Notes under the pieces: model-generated
The model's database searches: none
The model's input: only the letters and a program-made list of their open reading frames with translations
Told to the model about the DNA's origin: nothing
Source of the DNA: Oscillospiraceae bacterium
GTDB lineage: Bacteria > Bacillota > Clostridia > Saccharofermentanales > Saccharofermentanaceae
Reading direction: 5' to 3'
DNA length: 64,000 nucleotides
Assembly: GCA_902764825.1 (NCBI GenBank)
Contig: CACWXL010000013.1
Span: forward strand, 1-64,000
Shown here: one piece after another, positions 26,931-35,293 of the stretch
How positions within the stretch are numbered: position 1 is the stretch's first letter
How the letters are laid out: the number at the start of each line of letters is the position of its first letter
Program-made: the position numbers and the translations under genes

Positions 26931-27833
26931 TTACTTCTTGTTGTATGTCTCCGTGATCTCCTTGCATGTGTTGATCACGTCGATGTTAAGGACTCTTAAG
27001 CGGTATGAGAGCTGCTTTAAGATAAGTTCGATCTTGACGGGGCAGGAGAGGAAGATCGGCTCCAAGTATTCGGGAGTGATCGTCTCAACATATGTGTCAT
27101 CAGATTCGGAGACTGCGGTAGCCTCTCTCTTCTCTGATGCGAGCATGCCGAGTTCACCGAAGAGTGATACGGGCTTGAGCTCTGAGATCTTCTCACCGTC
27201 GCTGTTATACATTCCTACTGTGCCGCTCCTGAGGATATACATTGTATTCTCGGATGCGCCCTCTTCGTAGATGATCGAATTTGTATCGTAATTCTGGATG
27301 TCGCCGGTGCCCTCATCCGTGATCGCTTCGAAGGCTTCGTTGATCGCTTCTGCGCTCGGAGGGGCAATGTATTCCTTGTTGTTCTCATACATGTCGACAT
27401 GCTTCTTGATCCTTGAGAACAAAGATTTCTTCTTGGAAGCTTCAGCCTCTTTGACTTCCTTGAGGAGGGCCTTGGCTTCGTTATAGTCATTGGTCATGGC
27501 CTGGACTCTTCTGCCCAGGTGCTGCATGAGTTCTAAGATCTGATCGGGATTTTCCTGGAAATATGTGGTGAGCTCATCCTTGGGGATCTCGATGACGCGC
27601 ACGTTGCCGACTGCAACGATGGTCGCATTTCTGGGGATCGAATCGATTATCGCCATCTCGCCGAAATATTCGCCGGTCTCAAGAAGCGCGATGCGGAAAG
27701 GCTCCTGGTCCTTCTTGTCCCAGTCTGCGTAGACACTTGCCTTACCTTCAAGCAGGCGGAAGAAGCTGTCGCCGATGTCACCTTCTTTTACTATTACTTC
27801 ACCCTTGTAGAAAGACTTCTCAACAACACTCAT
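26931..27833 (-). CDS. protein with two cyclic-nucleotide-binding-like domains
   Basis: The start at 27833 (MSVVEKS) follows AAGGAGT; an upstream ATG at 27854 lacks a site. The 300-residue protein has two cNMP-binding folds at about residues 5-115 and 180-290, joined by a charged helical linker. Each keeps a GEYFGEMA or FGELGML phosphate-binding cassette; the usual Arg is shifted or replaced (RNAT in the first, REAT in the second). There is no helix-turn-helix, so it is not a CRP-type regulator. It may sense a nucleotide or act as a scaffold. It is a single gene with no obvious partner. Confidence 0.85.
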   Translation of the reverse strand: MSVVEKSFYKGEVIVKEGDIGDSFFRLLEGKASVYADWDKKDQEPFRIALLETGEYFGEMAIIDSIPRNATIVAVGNVRVIEIPKDELTTYFQENPDQILELMQHLGRRVQAMTNDYNEAKALLKEVKEAEASKKKSLFSRIKKHVDMYENNKEYIAPPSAEAINEAFEAITDEGTGDIQNYDTNSIIYEEGASENTMYILRSGTVGMYNSDGEKISELKPVSLFGELGMLASEKREATAVSESDDTYVETITPEYLEPIFLSCPVKIELILKQLSYRLRVLNIDVINTCKEITETYNKK

Positions 27834-27985
27834 AACAATACTCCTTCCTCGCACTTTGAAATTTTATTCTTACCCAAAAAGAATACTTGCAACATATATA
27901 TTATATCCGCTGGAAATCAAAAGAACATCACCGTGAATGACCGTTTTTCAGACATTTTTGCCTTTCAATCCCAATGACTCCCACA

Positions 27986-27991
27986 TATAAT
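27986..27991 (+). promoter_or_regulatory. TATAAT six bases before an ATG (possible leaderless start)
   Basis: TATAAT at 27986-27991, then GGTTTT, then ATG at 27998. No ribosome binding site lies in front of this ATG. Confidence 0.6.
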
Positions 27992-27997
27992 GGTTTT

Positions 27998-28843
27998 ATG
28001 AACGGTATGTTGCAGAACAAGACAGCTATAGTTACCGGAGCTAATTCCGGAATGGGCATGGCTACCGTGAGAGCATTAAGCGACATGGGGGCCAAGGTCA
28101 TCATGCTCTGCAGAAGTGAGAAGCGCGGTACCGAAGCGCTCGAAAAGCTCTCGTCCGAGAAATACCGCGATCTTGAACTTATCCTCTGTGATCTCGGCAA
28201 TTACGATTCCATAAGAGCATTCGCGAATATTGTCAGAAGAGGCTACGACCACATAGACATCCTGGTAAATAATGCGGGCTTTATCTCGCTCGACAGACAG
28301 GAGACCGGGGAAGGCCTGGAGAGGCAGTTCGGAATAAATCACATCGGACATTTTCTTCTTACGATGAGCCTTTTAGATCTCATGGGAGAGGGAGGAAGGA
28401 TCGTAAATGTCGCATCAGGCGCGCACAAGACCGGCAAGATCCATTTCGACGACATAAATCTTACTAAAGGCTTTAATGTCATTAAGGCATATTCACAGAG
28501 CAAGCTCGCAAATGTGCTCTTCACGAGAGAACTCGCACGCCGCGTTAAGGACAGGGGCATAACGGTCAACTGCTGCCATCCGGGTGCTGTTGCGACCAAC
28601 ATCGGAATAGACCGCGATACGGGCTTTGGCAAGACTGTAACAAGACTTCTTAAGCCCTTCTTCCAGACACCTGAACAGGGTGCAAGGACTGCAATCTTTC
28701 TGGTTTCTGACGATTCCGTATCGGACGTTACGGGAGAGTATTTCTATAAGTGCAGAATAGCGAAGTCTTCGAAGCGTTCGAAGGACATGGAACTTGCAAA
28801 GAAGCTTTTCGAATTCAGTGAGGAACTGGTCGGGGTCACTTAG
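27998..28843 (+). CDS. short-chain dehydrogenase/reductase (SDR)
   Basis: About 281 residues, classical SDR length plus a C-terminal extension. TGANSGMG is the cofactor-binding motif, NNAG follows near residue 85, and the catalytic Ser (VASGAH) with YSQSK (Tyr-x-x-x-Lys) form the active site. CRSEKR after the second strand suggests NADPH preference. It resembles retinol dehydrogenase-type/WW-domain oxidoreductase-like SDRs. The start at 27998 lies exactly six bases after TATAAT and has no ribosome binding site; the ATG at 28007 is an alternative. The gene ends with TAG, showing that amber is a normal stop here. Confidence 0.9.
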   Translation: MNGMLQNKTAIVTGANSGMGMATVRALSDMGAKVIMLCRSEKRGTEALEKLSSEKYRDLELILCDLGNYDSIRAFANIVRRGYDHIDILVNNAGFISLDRQETGEGLERQFGINHIGHFLLTMSLLDLMGEGGRIVNVASGAHKTGKIHFDDINLTKGFNVIKAYSQSKLANVLFTRELARRVKDRGITVNCCHPGAVATNIGIDRDTGFGKTVTRLLKPFFQTPEQGARTAIFLVSDDSVSDVTGEYFYKCRIAKSSKRSKDMELAKKLFEFSEELVGVT

Positions 28844-28886
28844 TGATATAAATTTTGACGGAATATAGATTTGGGGGATAGTGATC

Positions 28887-29672
28887 ATGTTCAGCGGTTT
28901 TAATCTATTGATACTGTTATTCTATTTATTCGGCATCATTATTGAGCTGGCTTCGTTGATCATTGGCTGTATTATTGTTTCAGGCAAGATCAGGTCAGTT
29001 AAGATCCTGGGAGCCGGTTATATCGTTTCCGGCATTTTCGGGAGCCTTTCACAGGCAGCTTTTCTCGCACGTTTTATTGTCCGTACTCCTGATATGATCA
29101 CATTTCTCAATAACGCGGAGTTGGTTATGTCGGTTATAGCTTCGCTATTCGGTACACTTTGCATCTGTTTATTCGTTCATAAGAACTACGGGTGCAAATG
29201 GATATATTTTCCTCTGTTCGCGCAGCCTGTTGTCAGCGCCTTTTCGCGTGTGGTTTCTGCTGCTGTCTTAAGCCGTGCAGGAAGTGAAATGCTCGTTGCA
29301 GGAACGGGGCTTTCCACAAGCGTTACCGGACTTGTAACCGGTTCGGTCTCAGCGGTCATTCTGATCATTGTATTTTTCAAGAACAGAAAAGTCGAGAAGA
29401 TCATTCCTCATGCGTGGATCTTCAGGCTCGTCAGTTATCTCTGGGGTATTGTCTTAACGATTGCAGGCATAGCCTTCTACGCATACTGCCTTAGCGGCGG
29501 ATCGGATTCAGAGAAGATCTATTTTAATCTGTTGGAAAGATTCACGCTGTTTCAATTCGCACATTCGGTGATAAGTTATATCGTCTCTTTGGCAATGCCT
29601 GTCTATATCCTGGTTATGGCTAAGAGGGCAGAGAGAAAACTCAAAGAGACAGCACCTTATATCGAAGATTAA
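28887..29672 (+). CDS. multi-pass membrane protein of unknown function
   Basis: About 261 residues with seven hydrophobic segments and few charged loops. The ATG at 28887 is preferred over the GTG at 28881, because TTGGGGGA is then at normal spacing. It has no motif I can recognise. It ends 18 bases before a flavin reductase gene, so the two may be co-transcribed. Function not assigned. Confidence 0.7.
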   Translation: MFSGFNLLILLFYLFGIIIELASLIIGCIIVSGKIRSVKILGAGYIVSGIFGSLSQAAFLARFIVRTPDMITFLNNAELVMSVIASLFGTLCICLFVHKNYGCKWIYFPLFAQPVVSAFSRVVSAAVLSRAGSEMLVAGTGLSTSVTGLVTGSVSAVILIIVFFKNRKVEKIIPHAWIFRLVSYLWGIVLTIAGIAFYAYCLSGGSDSEKIYFNLLERFTLFQFAHSVISYIVSLAMPVYILVMAKRAERKLKETAPYIED

Positions 29673-29690
29673 TTACAAAGGAGATATACC

Positions 29691-30242
29691 ATGAGCAGAA
29701 AGAATTTTGGCGCAAAGCCCGTTATGTATCCGCAGCCGGTGCTCATTATCGCTACATACGATGAGAACGGCGTTCCCAATGCGATGAATGCCGCATGGGG
29801 TATTACCACAGACTATCAGGAGATCACGATAAGTTTAGGCGAGCATAAGACCACGGATAATCTTGCAGTGCGGAAGGCCTTCACGGTCAGCATGGCGACG
29901 GAAGACCAGGTCATCCCCTGCGACTATGTCGGAATAGAATCAGGAAGAAAAGAACCCGATAAGTTCGCAAAGGCAGGCTTTCATGCCACAAAGAGCGAAT
30001 TCGTTGACGCACCTCTTATCGACGAACTTCCGATGGCTTTGGAATGCAGGGTCAAGAGCTTTAACGACGGCATTCTTGTTGGTGAGATAGTAAATGTTTC
30101 AGCTGATGAGAGCGTTCTTACGGACGGCAAGGTAGATCCGAAGAAATTGAAGCCGATCACTTTCGACCCGATCAACAATACTTATATTGGATTGGGAGAG
30201 GTTGTCGGAGAAGCGTTCAAAGACGGCAATAAGATCAGGTGA
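29691..30242 (+). CDS. flavin reductase-like FMN-binding protein
   Basis: A 183-residue protein of the flavin reductase/FMN-binding split-barrel family. It opens with the typical KPVMYPQPVLIIATYDENGVPNAM, followed by AWGI and an NLAVRKAFTVSMA segment. Related proteins reduce flavin or act as flavodoxin-like electron carriers in anaerobes. ACAAAGGAG precedes the start. Its stop codon is directly adjacent to the stop codon of the convergent radical SAM gene, with no base between. Confidence 0.9.
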   Translation: MSRKNFGAKPVMYPQPVLIIATYDENGVPNAMNAAWGITTDYQEITISLGEHKTTDNLAVRKAFTVSMATEDQVIPCDYVGIESGRKEPDKFAKAGFHATKSEFVDAPLIDELPMALECRVKSFNDGILVGEIVNVSADESVLTDGKVDPKKLKPITFDPINNTYIGLGEVVGEAFKDGNKIR

Positions 30243-31304
30243 TCAGCCGAAGACTTCGGCAAATCTTTCCGGGTCAGTCTGATAGATTTCTTCACCAAGC
30301 TTGTCGCTTGCTTCGATGAGCATGCGCTCGTATGTGCACTGCAGGGGAGATACCTTGTTCTCGTCACCGGTGTTCATCCTGTTGGCGCATCCGCATGAAT
30401 TCGTGCAGCGTTTTACGAGGTCACATCCGGTGCATGTCTCAGGCGTGGAAGATCTCTTCGCGATCTCAATGACCTTTGCTTCGTTTATCCCGTCGAAAAC
30501 ATTACCCAGCAGATAATCCTCATCGCCGATGAAAGACGTGCAGGGATAGAGGTCACCCTTAGGTGTTACGGGCATCTGCCTGACGCCAAGATGGCACCGC
30601 TCAGCGGGATTTTTGTCCTTGATGCACTCGCTGATCTTGGAATAGATGGGGCCTATGAAGACCTTATCGCCCTTGATGAATAATTCCTTAATGTATTCAC
30701 ATGTCTTTTCGAGCTGGACTCTCAACGTATCAAGATCCTCATCGGTCCAGTTGACCTTTCTTCCGTAAGCGATGACGAAGGAGAGATGCTTAAATCCGAG
30801 CTCGTGAAGATATTTAACTGATTCAGCGTAATAGGGAACAGCCTGAGGCGCGATCGTCGCTAATGCCGATGCTTCAGGCATATAACTTAAGAGAAGCTTT
30901 GCTTTCTCTTCAACAACGGATGATGTGGGCTTGCCGCCTGCAAAGATCCTGCAGATATCCTGGGCTTTGCCGTCAAATGAGAGGCCGATGCCCATCTTTG
31001 CTCTTACGGCGCGCTTTAGGAATTCCTCATCAAGCAGCGATCCGTTCGTGGTCATCTTGCAGTCGAATCTGATGCCGGTCTGCCCGGACTTCTCTTCGCA
31101 ATAATCCAATGCCTTGTAGATAAGGTCCTTTTTGAGCAAAGGTTCGCCGCCGAAGAAGCAGAGGCCCGCCCTTTGTCCTCTGGAGAACGCCAGATCACAG
31201 GCCGCAAGGAGGACGTCTTCGGTCATGTCCCTGGGGCATTTCTCACGGATGCAGTAGCTGCAGTCCATGTTGCAGTTGTCAGTCAGATGCAGTGTCAGAT
31301 TCAT
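30243..31304 (-). CDS. radical SAM/SPASM peptide-modifying-type enzyme
   Basis: A 353-residue radical SAM protein. The [4Fe-4S] motif is CNMDCSYC (Cys 11, 15, 18), followed by CFFGGEPLL, the GGEP-type SAM-binding element. The C-terminal third has a SPASM-like cysteine set (CHLG, PCTSF, CTGCDLVKRC, SCGCANR, C), able to bind auxiliary clusters. This layout is that of sulfatase-maturase and RiPP-maturase enzymes. The ATG has no ribosome binding site, but TATAAT lies six bases upstream on the same strand. The preceding gene encodes a small lipoprotein with repeated YAGD motifs, a plausible substrate. Confidence 0.9.
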   Translation of the reverse strand: MNLTLHLTDNCNMDCSYCIREKCPRDMTEDVLLAACDLAFSRGQRAGLCFFGGEPLLKKDLIYKALDYCEEKSGQTGIRFDCKMTTNGSLLDEEFLKRAVRAKMGIGLSFDGKAQDICRIFAGGKPTSSVVEEKAKLLLSYMPEASALATIAPQAVPYYAESVKYLHELGFKHLSFVIAYGRKVNWTDEDLDTLRVQLEKTCEYIKELFIKGDKVFIGPIYSKISECIKDKNPAERCHLGVRQMPVTPKGDLYPCTSFIGDEDYLLGNVFDGINEAKVIEIAKRSSTPETCTGCDLVKRCTNSCGCANRMNTGDENKVSPLQCTYERMLIEASDKLGEEIYQTDPERFAEVFG

Positions 31305-31310
31305 AAGGGC

Positions 31311-31316
31311 ATTATA
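31311..31316 (-). promoter_or_regulatory. TATAAT six bases before an ATG (possible leaderless start)
   Basis: On the minus strand TATAAT (31316-31311), then GCCCTT, then ATG at 31304. Third case of the same spacing in the window. Confidence 0.55.
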
Positions 31317-31343
31317 ACTGATTTATCGGGTCATATATCCGGT

Positions 31344-31646
31344 TCAATTCTCCTGACCGGGATCGGCGAATTCAACACCGCCATCGAGAGTTACCCGTTC
31401 GGTGCTCTGACGGGTATTAACAGGCTCGGTCTCATCGGTGTATTCCGCTACGTCACCGGCATATTCTACTGTGGTCTCGCCTTCCAATTCGACTTCGTCT
31501 GTCGTCTCTGTCATGGGCTGGAGGTCGCCTGCGTAATATACGGGCTTATCGTCGCCGCATCCGGTAACCGCAATTGCCGTAAGTGCTGCCGCAACGCCTA
31601 TTGCGTATAGAGGCTTTTTATATCCTTTAGTCTTTATGATCTTCAT
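31344..31646 (-). CDS. small lipoprotein with repeated VxYAGD motifs, candidate substrate of the radical SAM enzyme
   Basis: A 100-residue protein with a lipoprotein signal (hydrophobic residues 12-27, AVTGC with Cys 30). The mature 70 residues are acidic and Thr/Glu-rich and hold two clear repeats, VYYAGDLQPMTET (36-48) and VEYAGDVAEYTDE (60-72), plus a degenerate third, VEFADPG (91-97). AAGGAGGG precedes the start. It lies 39 bases upstream of the radical SAM gene on the same strand. Small lipoproteins paired with radical SAM enzymes are a described arrangement in Bacteroidetes; whether this is an equivalent is inference. It could also be an unrelated secreted protein. Confidence 0.72.
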   Translation of the reverse strand: MKIIKTKGYKKPLYAIGVAAALTAIAVTGCGDDKPVYYAGDLQPMTETTDEVELEGETTVEYAGDVAEYTDETEPVNTRQSTERVTLDGGVEFADPGQEN

Positions 31647-31731
31647 TGAGCTGCCCTCCTTGTGGCTTTCTGTCCTGTAAACAGATAAGGACGCGAAAAT
31701 GTTGCAACTTCTATTAAATTATACGTCTTGA

Positions 31732-32586
31732 GTGTACACCCCAAAGTTTGTAAAGTCCAAGGACAGCGACGATATCGTGTGGCTTACCAAGGATCTTCTG
31801 GACAGCCTGGCCGAGCGCAAAAAACTCGAGAGCGATATAAAGCACGGCCTTGAGAATGGTGAATTCAAGCCGTACTATCAGCCAAAGGTCAATACCAAGA
31901 CAAGAAAGCTCTGCGGCATGGAAGCCCTGTCGCGCTGGTCACATGACGGAAAGCTTATGCCTCCGGGTTCTTATATTCCGATAATGGAATTCAATGACAC
32001 TATCCGTCTGCTCGATCTTCATATCCTGAAGTGCGTCTGCAGTGATATTGCAGGATGGCTTAAGGAAGGGATCGAGGTGCCTGTTACATCTGTCAACTTC
32101 TCGAGACGTAATCTTGCCGATCCGGACCTTCCCGGCAAGATCGATTCCGTGGTCAGGGCATCCGGTATTCCCAAAGATCTTATCGAGATCGAAGTCACGG
32201 AGACTGCAGATGAATTCTCGATAGGTGATCTCAGCGCTTTTGTTGATGAGCTTCACAAGCTCGGATACAAGGTCTCGATCGATGATTTCGGAAGCGCCAG
32301 CTCGTCACTTACGCTCCTTAGGGAAGTATCCTTTGACACGCTTAAGATCGACAAGGGATTCATCGATAATTCCAAGATGAGGGATCTTGCGATCCTCACA
32401 TACATCATCAGGCTTGCAGAAGAGATCGATACCGATATTGTTGCGGAAGGCGTTGAGCAGCAGAAACAGGTTGAACTGCTTGATAAACTCGGCGTTGATG
32501 TCATTCAAGGATATTACTTCGATAAGCCTCTGCCGAAGGCGGACATGAGCGCCAGACTCAAGTCGCCCGTTTACGCTCTTAACTGA
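31732..32586 (+). CDS. EAL-domain protein (cyclic di-GMP phosphodiesterase), possibly 5'-truncated
   Basis: A 284-residue EAL domain with nearly all catalytic residues: EAL in GMEALSRW, Asn in VNFSRRNL, Glu in IEVTET, the pair in IDDFGSASS, Lys in LKIDKGF, Glu in VAEGVE and Gln in VIQGYYFDKPL. It should cut cyclic di-GMP to pGpG. The first ~40 residues look like the helix that joins GGDEF to EAL in fused proteins. The frame is closed by TGA directly before the GTG start, no ribosome binding site exists, and TATACG lies six bases upstream. It may be a remnant of a longer protein or a real stand-alone enzyme from a leaderless mRNA. Confidence 0.85.
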   Translation: MYTPKFVKSKDSDDIVWLTKDLLDSLAERKKLESDIKHGLENGEFKPYYQPKVNTKTRKLCGMEALSRWSHDGKLMPPGSYIPIMEFNDTIRLLDLHILKCVCSDIAGWLKEGIEVPVTSVNFSRRNLADPDLPGKIDSVVRASGIPKDLIEIEVTETADEFSIGDLSAFVDELHKLGYKVSIDDFGSASSSLTLLREVSFDTLKIDKGFIDNSKMRDLAILTYIIRLAEEIDTDIVAEGVEQQKQVELLDKLGVDVIQGYYFDKPLPKADMSARLKSPVYALN

Positions 32587-32673
32587 ATCTGCCACAAAAA
32601 TAAACCATGCCTGAGTGTCAATATATCGCACCGCTGTGATATATATATGTAAAACTTCGGGTGCGGGTAACTT

Positions 32674-33267
32674 ATGATGATCAAAAACATTGTGCTTGAT
32701 ATGGGAAATGTCCTTCTGGATTTCAGACCGGAATTTGTTCTGGACGCATTCTGTTCTTCCGATGAAGAGAAGGCTGTGATAAGGAAGGAACTCTTCGGTG
32801 GACCCGAGTGGAAGATGGGCGACCGCGGTGACATAAAGGACAATGAGCGCTACGGCCTGGTTAAGCAGAGAGTACCTGAGAAATATCATAAGGCACTGAA
32901 GGACTGCGCTGACAGATGGGCAATCTGCATGGACCCGATAGAAGGCGCGCGTGAATTCTGCGAGACCTTGAAGGAGAAGGGTTATAAGATCTATGTGCTC
33001 TCTAATGCCAGTGACCTTTTCTATGTATATTTTCCGAAGTTCCTGCCGCTGGATTTTTTCGACGGCGTATTCGTATCGGCGGACTACCGCATGTTAAAGC
33101 CCGATGTTGAGATCTTTTATGCCTTCCTCGAAAAGTACGGCCTTAAGGCAGACGAATGCCTATTTGTCGACGACCTGCCCGAGAACGTGGCGGGAGCTGC
33201 GACGGCCGGCATGAACACATTCCGCTTCACGGGCGATTATGATGCCGTACTAAGCCAATTGGCATAA
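32674..33267 (+). CDS. HAD-superfamily hydrolase
   Basis: A 197-residue HAD phosphatase-like protein. Motif I is DMGNV (residues 9-13), motif II the Ser in LSNAS, motif III Lys in MLKPDVE, and motif IV DDLPEN. The nucleophilic Asp is present; the acid/base position two residues on is Gly as in DxGNV proteins, a variant common in the YihX/glucose-1-phosphatase-like group. A small helical cap lies between motifs I and II. The substrate is probably a sugar phosphate or similar metabolite. Two ATG codons are adjacent; either could start. Confidence 0.9.
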   Translation: MMIKNIVLDMGNVLLDFRPEFVLDAFCSSDEEKAVIRKELFGGPEWKMGDRGDIKDNERYGLVKQRVPEKYHKALKDCADRWAICMDPIEGAREFCETLKEKGYKIYVLSNASDLFYVYFPKFLPLDFFDGVFVSADYRMLKPDVEIFYAFLEKYGLKADECLFVDDLPENVAGAATAGMNTFRFTGDYDAVLSQLA

Positions 33268-33311
33268 TTCTTTTTAAAATTATTATCAGGCTCTTTTACT
33301 TCTTCACGTAA

Positions 33312-33320
33312 TGATATAAT
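33312..33320 (+). promoter_or_regulatory. extended -10 promoter
   Basis: TG-A-TATAAT at 33312-33320, 29 bases before the permease start. No clear -35 box. Confidence 0.6.
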
Positions 33321-33349
33321 TAATCATTGACATGTTGTCCGGGGGTAAT

Positions 33350-34339
33350 ATGAGCAGGAAAAATCATATCGAGAGGCATTACACCAAATGGGGATATATC
33401 TTTGTAATCCCGTTTGTCGTTGTATTTCTGATCTTCAGTTTCTGGCCGATGGCCAGCACCATCTATTACGCATTCTGCTATCTGAAGCACGCGGGAAATA
33501 CCAATCCTGAATTCCTGCCTTTGATCGGCAAGTCCTGGTATCAGAATTTTAAAGATGTTTTTGTCGCAAAGTCTTTCTGGGATGCTTTTAAGAATACGCT
33601 CTTATTCTTCCTGGCTTCCGCTATACCCGAATGGATCCTCGCATTCTGGCTGGCGGCAATGATGACAGACAGAAGAATGAAGATCAGGGGAAGATTTCTC
33701 TGGAAGACAGCGTTCTTCTTCCCTAAGCTCGTTGCCGGATCTACTCTGGGCGCCAGTGTTTTGAGTAATATCATTTCAGTTGTCGGACAAGGTACGGGAT
33801 ATACTATCGCTGCTTCGATGATGAACGGATTCGGATTCAAGCCCGAAGATTTTGAATTCTTCACATCGGTCAGGTTCGTCATTATCCTCGCGATGCTCTT
33901 CATGCATTTCGGAATTACCTTTATCTATGCGATAGCCGGTATTACCGGCATTCCGGTCGAAGTGTTCGAGGCTGCAGAGATCGACGGTGCCAACAGGCTC
34001 CAGACATTCTTCAAGGTCACGCTTCCCTCGATGCGTCCGATGCTGTTCTTTATCACCGTTGTCATGGTCGTGGACGGAATAGGTACATATGATATTCCGA
34101 GTCTGTTCGGACCTTACGATACATTCAGAACAAATCTTACATTGATGATGTATATGGAGAAGCAGGCCTTCGCCGGTTCTTATGCGTATGACAAGGCGTC
34201 CGCGGCAAGCCTGATCCTACTTGCGATCTATATTCTCTTTTCTTCGGTCATTTATTTCACATTGATCAGGGATAAGGACGAGGCCAGATTGAAGAAGCTC
34301 AACAGACAGAAAGAGAAAGAGCTTGCAAGGAGTATCTGA
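33350..34339 (+). CDS. carbohydrate ABC transporter permease, MalF-like
   Basis: A 329-residue permease with six membrane segments. It carries the EAA motif (EAAEIDGANRLQTFFKVTLP) through which the membrane subunit contacts the ATPase. GGGGGTAAT precedes the ATG at 33350; a start at 33332 is less likely. Such permeases import oligosaccharides together with a second permease, a solute-binding lipoprotein and an ATPase. The second permease follows after 11 bases, but neither a binding protein nor an ATPase is in the window. Confidence 0.92.
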   Translation: MSRKNHIERHYTKWGYIFVIPFVVVFLIFSFWPMASTIYYAFCYLKHAGNTNPEFLPLIGKSWYQNFKDVFVAKSFWDAFKNTLLFFLASAIPEWILAFWLAAMMTDRRMKIRGRFLWKTAFFFPKLVAGSTLGASVLSNIISVVGQGTGYTIAASMMNGFGFKPEDFEFFTSVRFVIILAMLFMHFGITFIYAIAGITGIPVEVFEAAEIDGANRLQTFFKVTLPSMRPMLFFITVVMVVDGIGTYDIPSLFGPYDTFRTNLTLMMYMEKQAFAGSYAYDKASAASLILLAIYILFSSVIYFTLIRDKDEARLKKLNRQKEKELARSI

Positions 34340-34350
34340 GGGGAAGGATT

Positions 34351-35199
34351 ATGAGTACAAACGAATTAACATTATCTGCAGATAAGAAAAAGAGCATAGC
34401 CCTAAAGATAACGACTTATGTTGTCTCTATCTTACTGACCGTCATGATCCTTACACCGTTCTATTACATGATCCGTGAGATCCTGTTCATAAAGTTAACG
34501 GTCGTCCATGGTGCGGGTGACAATACCCAGATCCTCTATGAACCTCGTGAACATATGATAACCCTCAAGGAATTTTTCGCGCTGTTTAGCAAAGGAACAT
34601 GGATCGGATTCAGAAATTCAGTGATAGTAACTTTCATAAGCACTATCCTTAATATCTATTTTTCTGCACTTACTGCATATGCGATCACTGCTTATGAATG
34701 GAAATTAAGAGCGGCATTCGAGAAATTTATCATCGTTGCCATGATGATCCCCAGCACCGTAGCATCAATCGGTTTTGTTCAGATGTGCTACAAGTTCCAT
34801 CTGATCAATAATCTTACAATGCTGATCATTCCTGCACTTGCGACACCTATGACCGTATTCTTCATGAGAATGTACCTGAAGGCAACATTCTCGAGAGAGA
34901 TCGTAGAGTCAGCAAGGCTCGACGGCGCAGGCGAATTCAGGATCTTCAACCAGATCATGCTGCCGCTCATGAAGCCCGCCATCGCCACGCAGACTATCTT
35001 CTGCTTTGTTGCGAGCTGGACAGATGAATGGGTTCCCAGGATCATCCTCATCGATACAAAAAAGGATATATTTACGCTTCCTCTCGCAGGAAGTTATCAG
35101 GGCGGAGCTCTCCTTATGTTTCTTCCGCCTATCATACTTTACATCTTCCTGTCTAAGCACATCGTCGAAGGTATTGCCTTGGGAAGTGTCAAGGCATAA
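34351..35199 (+). CDS. carbohydrate ABC transporter permease, MalG-like
   Basis: A 282-residue permease with six membrane segments and the EAA motif region ESARLDGAGEFRIFNQIMLP. GGGGAAGG precedes the start. It forms a heterodimer with the MalF-like permease just upstream. A terminator follows. The ATPase is probably a shared MsmK-type subunit encoded elsewhere, as known in many Firmicutes, and the solute-binding protein must also be elsewhere. Confidence 0.92.
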   Translation: MSTNELTLSADKKKSIALKITTYVVSILLTVMILTPFYYMIREILFIKLTVVHGAGDNTQILYEPREHMITLKEFFALFSKGTWIGFRNSVIVTFISTILNIYFSALTAYAITAYEWKLRAAFEKFIIVAMMIPSTVASIGFVQMCYKFHLINNLTMLIIPALATPMTVFFMRMYLKATFSREIVESARLDGAGEFRIFNQIMLPLMKPAIATQTIFCFVASWTDEWVPRIILIDTKKDIFTLPLAGSYQGGALLMFLPPIILYIFLSKHIVEGIALGSVKA

Positions 35200-35224
35200 A
35201 CGCCTGATAACAAATGTTATAATT

Positions 35225-35256
35225 ATCCTGTCTGAATGATTCAGGCAGGATTTTTA
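35225..35256 (+). terminator. terminator after the permease genes
   Basis: ATCCTGTCTGAAT (35225-35237) pairs with ATTCAGGCAGGAT (35239-35251, one G-U pair), followed by a T run. TG-T-TATAAT at 35215-35223 lies just upstream, so a promoter for the next gene may overlap it. Confidence 0.85.
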
Positions 35257-35293
35257 TATTTGGAAAAAGGGATCATGAAATGAGGTGTTTCTT

